This document shows positions 31,345 through 42,034 of a DNA stretch of 64,000 nucleotides, in pieces (position 1 is the first letter of the stretch; every line of letters starts with the position of its first letter). The position numbers and the translations under genes are program-made. Source of the stretch: Euglena gracilis (lineage: Eukaryota; Euglenida; Euglenophyceae; Euglenales); assembly GCA_039621445.1 (NCBI GenBank), contig CP154954.1, positions 29,583,411-29,647,410 of the forward strand, in the 5' to 3' direction. The notes below the pieces were generated by a model, which was not told where the DNA came from, searched no databases, and worked only from the letters and a program-made list of their open reading frames with translations.

Positions 31345-32937
31345 GGTAAACCCCCCCAAATATAAGACACCCCTCACTATAAGACACCCCCCAAATATAA
31401 GACACCCTTTGGGGATTTTCGGGTCGACACCCAAATATAAGACACCCCCTAACTAACGAAAAAAAGTGTCCAGTTATGGCCGTCTCAGTTTGGTCAATGT
31501 GTTTCCAGACATCTGCCACACAACCACTGAAGTGAAAAAGCGGTCACATGCAAAAATCATGTCACACAGGGTGGCATTCACAACTCGACAATTCCTCATC
31601 AAAAGTGAATTGACAATTGACTGTTTTGGCAACCGTCCAGGCGCATTTGCGCCGGGATGATTGTGTGTGGAAGGCAAAAAATGTGCTGTTTCTCTGAAGA
31701 TCCAGGCGCAAATGCGCCTAGAATTTTCTTGTCAGCCACAATTACGTCCCATTTTTTGAAATGTCAATTCGCAATTAATCTTATGTTTGAATTATATTTA
31801 TCGTCATTTGTCCTTTTCAAATTTCGATGTGATAGGACTCCAAAAATATGACAGCATTTTTTTTGTGTTCATGTGCACTAATCTGTACGGGGGCGTTCCA
31901 CAAAGTAGTCTGTTGAGTCAGTGAAGTAAGTGCTTGCGTTCAAGACTCGTGACTACATACTTCCGAGCTTGTTTTGAATGTTGTTTTACCTTTTTTCATC
32001 TGTTTTTGGGACCACCAAATTGGCCTCTTTTTTGAGTGCGTTCAGGCGCAATTGCGCCTAGATTTGAGTGAGGCCCCATCCAACAGCATAACTCATGTAA
32101 AGATCTCGTCTGATTGAAAAGAACATATTTCAGGCGCATTTGCGCCTCAACTACCTATGTTGCTCCTTTTTTGAACCTCATTTCCCCTAGTTCTTAACTA
32201 ATTCCGTAGAAATCATTGGGTTTTGTGACAAAAAGATTTCCAAGAATTTTGCTTTCTATGGTGAAGTTGTGGCGTTATTTGGGCTTTGAAGATTGACATT
32301 TTGCAAAAGACCCTTTTTAGGGCTATTTTCTCAAGCCACAATTCCAGGCGCAATTTGATTTTTTAGTGTCCAGTTACGGCCGTCTAAGCCTAAATATAAG
32401 ACACCCCTGGGCCGGCACCTACTTCTCTAAATATAAGACACCCCCCATGAAAGGCCTTCCACGGTGAGTGTGGAGCAGCAAGTCTCAAGGCGCGATGAAG
32501 CAACTGCTTTTTGGGTGTAGCAGATCAAGGTTGAGAATCTTTTATTTTGAACAGCAAGAAAGCGACCAATCCGCAAGTGGTGATGAATGACGTTCAGGCA
32601 AATGTGCCAGTGTTCCTATTTTCCAATTTCTAGAAAATGAGGCAGTCCGTTGTGCCAAGTTCATCACCACTTGCAGATTGGTCGCTTTCAGCATACACAC
32701 TCTCCAAAGAGTCGGAAGACGACCCATCAGACATCAAGAAAGCCCTACATATGAAGGTACGAGGACATTAGCACAACAACATACTTGCTGGAAAAGTGTC
32801 CAAATATAAGACCCCCCTCAGTCATCCGCCTGAGATCCAAATATAAGACACCCCCCAAATATAAGACACCCTTTGGCGAAATTGGTCGACACCCAAATAT
32901 GAGACACCGGTGTCTTATATTTGGGGGGGGGTTTACC
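31345..32937. mobile_element. 1593-bp non-autonomous TIR element with AAATATAAGACACC repeats
   Basis: The ends are GGTAAACCCCCCCAAATATA and its complement (one or two C's longer on the right), flanked by CT on both sides (31343-31344, 32938-32939). The word AAATATAAGACACCC recurs about four times near the left end, twice at 32392-32448 and four times near the right end, where it also forms a short hairpin (32892-32922). It sits inside Ty3 integrase sequence that continues on both sides. No transposase is visible. Inside are four 15-16-bp palindromes AGGCGCAWWTGCGCCT. Confidence 0.7.
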
Positions 32938-32939
32938 CT

Positions 32940-33505
32940 CCCTTTGTTGGCACTCTCAAAATCTTTTTTTCTCAATTCTTTCAATCCCTGGGAAGGTCTT
33001 TCTTGAATTTCAATTTGGGTCAAAAGCCAGGAGTGGGTTTCTGGGTTTGTCACCGGTTCTGGGAGTAATTCAAACCTTCAAGCTGGTGTTCCCAAAAACA
33101 TTTCATGGGGTGCGATTCAGATAGCCCAGTGTTTTTTACCTGACAAAGTTTAAAGCTCTAGACGTGAAATTATCGTTTTCGCTACCCCGGAACCCCATTT
33201 CAAACGGTTTGGTTGAAAATGTCAACAAAATGTTTTTGCAGAACATGAGAGCTTTGAGCCCTTCTTCCAAGGACAAAAATTAGGTTCAACTGATTCCCTG
33301 TCGTTGTCAGACCTCACAACGGACGGTATTCCAAAAACATAAATCCACTGGTCCAAAATAAGCCTCAAAACACCTTCTCCGGTTACCGTTTTCTGTGAGG
33401 GGATGAATTGGCAAAAATGGGACAAATTGTCAACCAAAGTCAGCACATTGTCAAAACCATTGTAGGGGTCCATTTGCGCAAAGTCCAAACACAAAACTTC
33501 ATTGC
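32940..33505 (-). pseudogene. Ty3-type integrase catalytic core, with an internal microinversion
   Basis: From 33505 leftwards: NEVLCLDFAQMDPYNGFDN, DNLSHFCQFIPSQK, FGIPSVVRSDND give the first two catalytic Asp. The third part, NPISNGLVENVNKMF with the catalytic Glu, is on the plus strand at about 33190-33240. Then the minus strand resumes with IAPHEMFLGTPA and the C-terminal helices. So about 33130-33290 is flipped relative to its surroundings. A TAG replaces an expected Trp codon in it. Confidence 0.75.
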
Positions 33506-33514
33506 TCACTGTGG

Positions 33515-33810
33515 GCCACAAATGGGCAGCCAAATGGGGACCCAGATGGGCATGAACATCCACCATGAGTGCCAGTGCAACAGCCAACAACCACCAATGG
33601 CTGCAGCTCCCCACCGACCTGCTGCGACAGCTGCTGGTGCAAATCATGTTGCTGCTGTTTGGAAATGTTACAAATCAAAATACCAGCAACATGCCCAATG
33701 CTGTCTCACAATTAATGGCCCCCCAAGCTGGAACATTTGGACCCTTTCCCCCACAAGTGCTCCCCCTTGTGCCTTGCCCTGTGCCCTGCCCAGGCCAAAG
33801 GGTGGGGGTT
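33515..33810 (+). pseudogene. Fragment of element A ORF1
   Basis: QMGSQMGTQMGM, LLRQLLVQIMLLLFGNV and the Pro/Cys tail match ORF1 of copy 1 (about 6250-6535) at high identity. Both ends are truncated. It begins exactly where the Ty3 integrase core stops. Confidence 0.8.
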
Positions 33811-34140
33811 CGGCTCATACCGCGAATTAGTTCGGATTCCCGAATCTCCTGATTTCAGAAGGGGGTGGGTCTGGTTCTCGCTTGTAATCCCGACTCATCA
33901 TCCGAAAACTAGTCCATTGGGACTGGTAATGCTAATGGGGGGACCACCACATGAGCGGAAACGCGGGTAGGTGGCAATGTGTCTGTGGACTCGGGGATTG
34001 GTGCGCGAATGGCGCTTTTTGAGCTGGAAGATGCGGCAAATGTGCCAACCACACCCGATTGCGGGTTTTGATGGATGGAACGCAGCTGTGCATGAATTTG
34101 GTCCAAATTTGTTGCAAACTCATGCACACTTTGCTCCAAA

Positions 34141-34384
34141 TGGTCAACCTGCCGCGGGGAGTCGCGGGGGATACACCGCCATCTCCCAAGAGCTGGCACA
34201 TCTGGTGAGGGATGTGGCGGTCCCAGTGCCAACCTGGGAGGCGCTCCATCGTCTCATGTGTTTCCCAAAGCTGGTCTTGCGTTCATCAGGCCGGGGTGGA
34301 AGCAAGCACCAGCGGCAGGCAGCACACGACATGGACCGACGGCTGCGTCTCTTTCAGCAAGGCCAAATGGGAACCTTATGGGCC
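34141..34384 (+). pseudogene. Element C: N-terminal RT-region fragment
   Basis: PTWEALHRLMCFPKLVLRSSGRGG and a basic helix align with the FPKAVLAPFGRGG region of B. The frame then runs into the poly(A)-tailed repeat. No 2A is visible. The flank to the left (33811-34140) has no recognised gene. Confidence 0.6.
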
Positions 34385-34668
34385 GAGACCAAGACGGCCA
34401 CAACCCACAAAGCGCGGAGGTTCCCCACGGAAACACCCCCCCGCAAAAAGGAGGCCCCCCCCACACCAAAAAAAAAAAACGAAGCCGCCAAAAAAAAAGA
34501 GCCCACACGCCAGGCGAAAGGCATCTGCCCAACGAGGCGACAAAGGGGAGTGGAGCCGGCAAAAGCAACACACACGCAAAGGGTAGCCCGCCCGCCCTGG
34601 ACTCCACAAGGTGAGAAGAGAATGCACGCGCGACCCAGAAAGCCGGCTATAGCCCCTAAAAAAAAGGA
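34385..34668 (+). mobile_element. Poly(A)-tailed dispersed repeat, copy 2
   Basis: It matches 19896-20230 in the opposite orientation, with GTGGAGCCGGCAAAAGCA, GTAGCCCGCCCGCCCTGGAC and AGCCGGCTATAGCCCCT followed by A8. The 5' border near 34385 is approximate. It interrupts element C, so it inserted later, or it accompanied a deletion between the N-terminal part and the palm. Confidence 0.55.
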
Positions 34669-34706
34669 TACACCCCCAACAGAGACAATCGCTGGAGGCT
34701 GCTTCA

Positions 34707-36030
34707 GTGGATTTCAGGAATGCCTTCAACTCCTTGTCATCTGTAGACGATGCCCAGAAGTTTACCCTTGGCTGGATTCGTGCTACGCCCAACAGCAAGT
34801 TGTATTGTGGAAATCATTGTCTGCCTTCCCAGAGGGGAGCTCAACAAGGCGACCCATGCGGAACTGCAGCTTTCGCCTGGGGTGCACAAGATCTTTGTGA
34901 GGGCCTCTCACCTTTGGTAGAATGGCAAGGATGGTACTTAGATGACGCTCATCTGGTGGGATCGCCAGCCCAACTGCGCAACGCCCTTGCCTTTTTGATT
35001 CGCGAGGCAGCCATGATTGGATTGGCCGTGAACCCTGCAAAATGTCGACTGTGGGGACCAGTGTTCACATCAACAGAAGGTGTCCTCTGCATTCCCCCTG
35101 GCATGCCACAGGACAGCACCTTACATCAAATACTAATGATTGCCTTTGTTGCTGGTTCTGGTTTGAAAGTTTTGGGGGTCCCTGTTCACCAACCCTAAGA
35201 CGACCGCTTTTGAAGACGTTTGCTATAAGCGCATTGAAGACATCCGACGTTCTTACACAGTACTTAACAACACCTACCACAATCGCATGTGCAATTCACC
35301 TTGCTTCGTTTTTATTCATCCGCTTGCAAAGTGAATGACCTCTTGCGCGCAGACATTGTCGGGAATTTTTCGGGAAACATTCAGCGGCATGGTCGGCTCC
35401 CTTTCCCTGGCCATCATATGCAGTGGACTGGGAAACTCTGATCCACTATTTCAACGTGTGCCTGCCAGATTGTCTCAAGTGGTGGACTTTTGTCGAAGAG
35501 CTCTCTCTGTCTTGGGCGTGCCTGCTGCCATGGACATCCTTCCCAAGGACGCTGACGACTGTTTACGGACAGCCCCCAATGAACTTGGTCAAATGACTCC
35601 ACTGTCACAATGGGCCAGTGACAAAAACTTGATCCCTCAGGCACAGTCTCCACACAATTCACAACGTTGGTGGAACATGCTATGGCATGGGCCGCTTTGA
35701 CCGCACCCTGTTGCCCACGGCTGAATTCCGCTGCACACTTCGTTGGTCCCTCACAATGTCTCTCACACCAATGGAATCCGATCCCAACCTCTGTCCCAAA
35801 TGCTTTGGACAGTTCCCCAGGCCCACGGCGGTCCCCAGCTGGTGGCCAAGGAGTACTATGGTCCCCACCCCGCTCGGCTTGGCCTTTTTACCTATGTGGG
35901 GATGCTGGTTTTTCTGCCACTGGGACATTGGCCCCCAAAAAGCCCTCCGGCAGATTTAACAGTTGCAGCCAGCCGCTGTATTTTCTGCTTGGTTCTGTGT
36001 TGTGCCCTGTTCCATCTTTCGTAGGGCATT
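34707..36030 (+). pseudogene. Element C: RT palm and decayed Cys/His finger
   Basis: MDFRNAFNSL, GAQQGDPCGTAAFAWG, WYLDDAHLVGSP, NPAKCRLWGP and LKVLGVPVHQP make element C a close relative of B. Frames then break (from 35200): a thumb relic (CKVNDLLRAD), HAMAWAAL, LPTAEFRCTLRW and CPKCFGQFPRP follow the same order as the B nuclease region. The nuclease core itself is not recognisable. Confidence 0.75.
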
Positions 36031-36203
36031 TTGCCCAGTGACATCTGTGAGTTGGAAGGCCAATCCCAAAGAGGTTTCTGCTGGGAAATAAGGAATGTCA
36101 AAATGGGAAGCGCCCATGGCATCTTCCCTAGGGAATCCCCAGGGAGCATCCTTCACTAGGAGGACCAGCCCAGATAATTCCACTGAGACGATGCATCCAT
36201 CTA

Positions 36204-36839
36204 CAGTGCGGCTAAAAATTATGGAAGACAGAAATTTTGGCAAAATACCCAAATTTTGCCATAAAATTTTTTTCTCGTAATTTTCTCACTCCGTCGGTTT
36301 CCGACGCTGTCTTCCAGCCCACTTCCGGTTTGTGCCCCAAAGAACACAATACTCATCCCAATTGAATGTCAGTTTCTTCAATGGTATATGCTCAGCCAGC
36401 TCCTTGAAAAACGGGCGACCGGCATCAAGCACCTGGGGAAAATCACAGCAAAAATGGCTCTGCATTAGAAATCACTGACACCTGATCAGTGGGCACAATT
36501 CTATCAGAGTTTGCAGCGAACGGCCTCCATTCTAGTTTCGCCAGTGGATATTTTGCCCATGCCTGGCCGATCGTGAACGTTCCCCCATTTTTTTTGGCAA
36601 GCGTTGCTGGGCGGGTACGTGCGACAACACCTCGAGCGATTGCAGCCACTGGGGGACAGAAAAATATGTTGAACACGCAACCAGGAGAAAAATGTCGCTC
36701 ACCTGTGCCGGAGGTCAATCCTTCATGGGGACCAGATTTTGCCAAAAAAAATTTTCCAAAATAAAAATTTTGCCAAAATTTTTTTTCTCGTAATTTTTTT
36801 TGCCGTAATTTTTGTCTTCCGTAATTTTTAGCCACACTG
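36204..36839. mobile_element. Tc1/mariner-type element, 636 bp, with TA target duplication
   Basis: The ends CAGTGCGGCTAAAAATTA and CAGTGTGGCTAAAAATTA (complement of the right end) extend over more than 30 bp, into GGAAGACA. TA flanks both sides (36202-36203, 36840-36841). Minus-strand coding-like segments lie inside: LEWRPFAANSDRIVPTDQ, and VLDAGRPFFKELAEHIP...KPTE ending in TGA, separated by a CCCCAG acceptor-like site. These may be a transposase remnant or captured host exons; I cannot assign them. Confidence 0.75.
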
Positions 36840-36957
36840 TAACTCCAAACAGTGCCCCCACCCAGTAACACGGTTTCCTTCAAAAGGAAAACATCCCCAA
36901 GGGGGACCAACCCAACAGTGGCATGCGTCGGAAATCCCTTCCCAACAACATAGGGTT

Positions 36958-37253
36958 TACCAAAGTCCCGGGGTGGTCCTGCGCGTGGATTCCGCCTTTG
37001 GGGAAGAGGAGGGCTTCTATTGTGTGGCGAAGTTGAGGAAAACCCAGGCTCGCGGACGGGGTGGCCACCTAAGAGAGGCCGCCAAACCCGGAGGCCCCAG
37101 GGGGCGCCCCCCCCCCCAAAAAAAACGCCCCCAGGGAGAAGGAAAAAAAACCGCCCCCCCCCCCGGGGGCGGCCAAAAAAAACGCCCCCCCCCCAGGGGC
37201 AACCCCCCCCAGGGGTCGACCAAAAAAACCGCGCCAATGGCCACCGATAATTC
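36958..37253 (+). pseudogene. Relic of a 2A-bearing retroelement ORF
   Basis: After a TAG the frame reads GRGGLLLCGEVEENPGS (36999-37052) and a basic Pro/Arg-rich stretch to 37253. The context GRG..LL.CG and the basic region after the motif match 2A site 3 of element A (GRGSLLTCGDVEENPGP). Asp is Glu and the final Pro is Ser, so skipping is unlikely. No RT follows; C/A homopolymer sequence takes over. Confidence 0.5.
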
Positions 37254-38300
37254 CGGATCCAAGTTGGTCTACATACCTCCCTCCATCCCATTGGAAACTG
37301 TCATGCCTGAAAATCTTGCCCGTGAAACTGTCAGGGTCCCCGTCAACCTGTCAGTGTAGGAAGTTGTCAGGGTCCCTGGTGCTGGCCAATCTGTCAGGGT
37401 CTCTTTTTTTTTCCGCTTGAAATGCCCTTCCCAGGAAACTGTCAAGGTCGCCCCCTTGGAAACCAGTGTCTTGGGTGCTGGCCAACGTGTCATGATAGGA
37501 AGTTGGCCCACTATGGGCCAAACCCCCATGGCCCAAGAGAAGGGCAGCCCAGAGAGCGCGCACAGCCCCCCCCACACGCAAGGCAGCCCGAGACACGCAG
37601 CGAGCACGCCCCAGCGCACAAGGAGCAGGGCAGCCCCAGGCCGCGCACAACAACGAGCCCCATTTTCGTTGGGTTGACCCCTCGTTTTCGTTTGGTCGGG
37701 CCGGTACGTTACTTGGCGGGGATGGGCCAGAAAAAACGCCCCCTGGGAGGGCGTTTTTTTTTGGCGTCCCATTCGTGCGTGGGGAGGGAGGCTAGTTTTC
37801 TTTTCCGGCGCGCGGGCTTGGTGTGCCTGGTCTGCCTGGACTGGTTCCCCCTGGGGGGGGGGCTGCCTTGGGTACGTGCGGTCCCCTCCCGTTGTGCGCT
37901 GGGGGGGGTCCGCCCCCCCCCAAGAAAAAAAATTCTCCAGGATGGAAATGAAGTTTTAAATACATTTTTGGCTGATTTTGTTAGAAAAATCCCAAAAATG
38001 GCCAAAAATGGGCTTGTTTGGGGTCAAATAAGGGGAGGGTCAAAAATTCCTTTAGAAAGAGGCCAAAAAAAATTTTCGGCGCCTTCGGCGCATGAAAAAA
38101 AATTTTCCCAGGACTCAAATGCTCAATTAAGGAAATTGGGAAATTGGGGGTCAAATAAAGGTGGGGGGGGGGTAGACTGATTGTTGCAAGAAAAATGTTG
38201 CACATCAAATTTCGAGAATTTGATGCAACCCTTCATTGATATGGTAATTTTTTTGAAATGATAAATTGATATGCAATATTGGAGACAAGGCACAGGGGGG
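37254..38300. other. Low-complexity stretch, no gene seen
   Basis: AACTGTCAGGGTC-like words repeat between 37300 and 37450. G/C homopolymers and two GGGGTCAAATAA words (about 38020, 38147) follow. Open frames on both strands are compositional. Confidence 0.45.
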
Positions 38301-38319
38301 GAGGGGGGGGGGTCCGAGG

Positions 38320-39100
38320 GGGGGGTTGGAAGCTGTACAGGGGGGAGGGGGGGGGGTCCCCAGAAAATCACAACTGTACTGCCTACCCCCGAGACAGTTG
38401 CGACAATTTTCGTCCAATTGAGGTTGGCAATGATGGATTTTGCGAAATTCAGATGCATTTTGCGAAATGTTTGTCTCTTTTAAAAAGAATGGTAGCCAGT
38501 GTTTTCACTTTAAACACGTAGCAAAAAGGCAGGAAGCAATCACTCCCCCTTGGCACACCATGCGGAATTGAGCCAGGGTTGACGTTTTTTTTCTTTTTCA
38601 ACAAAGAACAAAAAAATATTTTTTTCGAAAAAAACACAAAAAAAAACATGTTTTCTTTTTTAAAAAAGCAAAATTTGACCTTTTTCCTTGCGAAATGGCC
38701 ATTTTTTGAGGAAAAGGTTTTAAGGTCATTTTTTTGGTCATCAAAAGTGACGTTTTTTTTTGGTTTTTCCAGACACTTCATCCAGCACCCTTTACGGATT
38801 ACGAAGCCGCAGAGATGAAAAAAAGACCTTTTTTCTGAAAAAAAGTTTCAAAAAAATTCCCCCAAACCCTCCATGAGGTTTTTTGTTTTTTTTTAAAAAA
38901 ATATTTTTTCTTAGGCGTACTACCCCCGTGACCCCCCCCCCCATTACATCCCCCCGTGACCCGAGAATCGATCCTTTGCCATTCTTTTTTTAAAGCATTT
39001 TTTTAAAAAAAACAATTTGGGACTGTACAGGGGGGGGGAGGGGGGGTCCCAAGGTTTGACCAACTGTACTGCCTTGTCCCCATTGTTGCTTCTGTGGCAT
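38320..39100. repeat. Dispersed repeats: TGTACAGGGGGG motif pair and a ~350-bp A/T-rich family member
   Basis: CTGTACAGGGGGG...GGTCC, 15-18 nt, AACTGTACTGCCT occurs at 38332-38390 and 39023-39080. Between them, 38570-38900 (GGTTGACGTTTTTTT, CTTGCGAAATGGCCATTTTT, CCCCCAAACCCTCCATGA) matches 43890-44560, which has a ~300-bp extra segment. Confidence 0.6.
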
Positions 39101-40960
39101 ATTGAAGGTTTTTAAAAGCAATCCATATCATTGAGTCTCGTCTGCAAAAAAAAATCCAACATCCAGCAATGCTTCAAAAGAATTATGCAACCTTGGGGCA
39201 TCAACAGCCATAAATATATCTCGCCTCTGGGCGAGGAACCAACTTTGAAGGAGGCCAAGTTTCCATGCGATCGTTAAAAGGGAATATGAGGCTAAAATGT
39301 GAGGGAAGATAACAGCCCTGGATTTGAGAAAACTAAATGCGGTATTTCGGGCTCATTACAGACGGCAGAGAGGGGGAGAGTGGTGATCGGACGCTGTGTC
39401 AAAAACAACCCAGTTTTCAAAGCCACCTTCAACCCCGGCCAGGAGGGTGGTCGTATGTACCCAGGAGGGTACTCGTATGTACCGAAACTGTAACCCCCAA
39501 CTGGGGGGTGGTCGTTGTTCACGGGTGGTTGGTGGGCAAAGGAAGGAGGTATGGGGGCTGTGGTGAGTTGGGTGGGATGACATTGGAACCTTCGAGAAAA
39601 TTATGGATGACTGCAGAAAAGCTCATACTGAGAACACATTTCCGCCAAGAGGAAATATTAACCTCAGGCTCAAAGTGCCAATTTTTTCCAAGTTTTAAAA
39701 AAAAATTCCCATCAGAACTGGGGGGAGGGGCAAACTTGGCACGAAGGGTCCCCCTTGGGAACCAAAAAAAATCCCAGGGGAGCCGAGGGAAAAGTTTGGC
39801 GTAGAAATTGGCACCCCCCAGAATGGAAAGCTGGTGGGGGGGACCCCACCCCACAGCGGTCTTTTAGGAAATTAAAAAAACTCTGCTGTTCCAGCACAGT
39901 CAAGGACAAAAAAACAGGGAAGTGGGCAAGAAAAACTGGTATTTTTCGGCAAGAAGAGGTCGACACCAGGAAAAAAATGATTCCTGGCATCCTTGGACCA
40001 TCGTCCATCCACCCAAATCATCAAAAAATGTACATTTCAACTTTTGAGTTTTTGACCCCGTTCAAGTCCCAGTCCAGCCCTTGGTCGGCAGAAGGGGGGG
40101 GGGCAGTCCTAAAGAAAACAAAAAAAACTTTCCTGACCCTTCCGGTTTCAAAGGACCGCCCTGCCCCCCCCCACACACACAGTTCTGTACAGCCCCTGGC
40201 AAATTCCGCCAAAAATCAAAAAAATACACAAATGCAGAAAAGGCGCTTGTGCCCCCCTGCCTTGAGACCCATTTGAGGAATTGTCAGAACGCATTACATC
40301 ATCCATTGGGTGGATCTCAAGGAGTCGTTTTTTTTTATTAAATTATTTTTCACGGCGGGAGGGGTCCCAGCTCAGCCCACCCCACCCACGGTGGATGGGG
40401 GTCCCTCTTTTTTTCAGTGCGAAGAACTAATATTTTTGGGACAAAATTGACCCCCCGAATCCCCTGTCCCACCCCAGGGCAGGTGTGCCGACTCCTCCAG
40501 GTCCTAAAAAAAAGCATCTCACACCTCATCCATTTGATATTATGCATTTGAACCAATTTCTGAAAAAGGGGTCAGACCAAAACCCAAGTTAACAAAAGTG
40601 CTGGGGGGATTGCTGGGGGAGGACCTGAACCAAAACCTCACAAAATAAAGAATCACCAAAGTGAGAAGATGCTTTGTTCAAAAAAGAACCCAACATTACA
40701 CCACTTCTCAGACGCTCAATCCACCTCCATCATTTGCAGTGAAAGGATGAAATGTGACAGCACAGGAACACGCAAGGGGGGCACAGGGGTTGTGTGAAGC
40801 GTGAGTTGGCTTATCGACTGCCCCCCCCCCCCGTTTGGTTGATTATGTGACAGGTTTGGGAGGTGTCCCAGTGGTTATGCCTTCACCTGGGAATTTACAG
40901 CTGGAGGTCTCGGGGGACGGCCTAGCCCCCTTGGGGGGGGGGTAGGGCCAGTCCCCCCTG
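39100..40960. other. No gene recognised; scattered repeats
   Basis: A segment near 39965-40010 (GGATGCCAGGAATCATTTTT on the minus strand) matches 42330-42380 in inverted orientation. Open frames such as 39755-40276 lack recognisable domains. Confidence 0.45.
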
Positions 40961-41221
40961 ATGGAGGAGTCTTTCACCTATCGTTTTGGCTGCCCGACCC
41001 CTGTCAAAGTACCAAGATGTGGCATCATCAAGCCCTGTAGGTGGGGGGGGGGGCTTCAAACGTGGCAAAGCGAGGTGGCACCACGATTCCTATGCAGTGC
41101 CGGAATCGGAATGGTATGGCAAACAATCCACTTGTTGGGGGTCCAACTTACCGTGGATGCCTTCAATGAGGAGACCACGGCCCGATTGATGAATGACCCT
41201 CCAGGGTCCGGGTCCAGATAA
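40961..41221 (+). other. Coding-like segment, unrecognised
   Basis: Two overlapping frames look protein-like: EESFTYRFGCPTPVKVPR, then GFKRGKARWHHDSYAVPESE in another frame, then QLTVDAFNEETTARLMNDPP to a TAA at 41219. A possible donor (GTAG|GTGGGG) lies after the first. This may be host exons or a pseudogene; I recognise no family. Confidence 0.25.
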
Positions 41222-41534
41222 TGAATTTTTTCAAGATAAAAAGTCTTCAAAAACCTCTGATTTTTTGAGATTTTCAGAAAGCGTGGTTTCCTTCTGGTGG
41301 AAATGATGCCAGAGAACACAAATTTCACAAAAAAAATCTGAAAAGGGGTAGGGGGGGGTATCCGAGACCCTTTTTCTCGACCCCCCTAAACGACCCTCCA
41401 GGGGGGGGGTAATGGTACACCCAGATAGGTGGCGAGAGTCATCAGCCCCCTTGGTGAGTGTGCATAGGTGTGTTTTGTGCTTCTTGTGGTTTATTGTTGT
41501 GAGGAAGAGCCGAAGCGTGACAGGGTCGGACCTC

Positions 41535-41665
41535 CGGCGCCCTTCGCCTGCTTGTTGTGAAGGACCGCAGACCCGGAGATCTCTTTTGCGCCGCGGCCGG
41601 CGTGCGAAAATGGCAGCATTTACCGCCCGGGAGGCGCAAAAAGCCACGTCCGTGACAAACGCCCA
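41535..41665 (-). repeat. Dispersed GC-rich repeat, partner of 62155-62330
   Basis: On the minus strand, GGGCGGTAAATGCTGC, the GCGGCCG block and GCGGTCCTTCACAACAA occur in the same order as in the last intron of the FSH1-like gene. Confidence 0.6.
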
Positions 41666-42034
41666 GAAAGCGTCATTTTTGGCTCCGGTAGGCCCGTTCC
41701 GGGGTCCTGGGGTAAGGTCCGGATAGCCAGGGGCCTCGTTTGTTGCTTTGATTCACCGAGAGTTTGTGATTTTGAGAGATTTTTTTTTTTTTCTTGCAGT
41801 TTCATGTCTGCATTTAGATGCACTCGTCTCTTACGGAATGGAGACCCAATGCCTGGGATTTTGCAATTTGTTGACCGAAAGGTTCTTCGAGGCAAGAAGC
41901 CAATTGAGGCCGGTCGAGGATGGAGTGATGCCGAACTTCGGAAGGTGTCAGTGCTGCCAATGTGACTGTGCCGAATGTGATACCCTCCCTCCCCTCTCAA
42001 AGTGTCCCCAAAGTGACCAAAAATATTGGCAAGT

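Noticed and set aside
33222-33647. Minus-strand frame joining LWPTVSNEVLCLDF to upstream sequence as one protein
   Set aside because: The upstream part is the antisense of the element A ORF1 fragment; only the integrase part is real.
36443-37291. 282-aa minus-strand frame
   Set aside because: It joins the inside of the mariner-type element with C/A homopolymer sequence and the antisense of the 2A relic, so it is not one gene.
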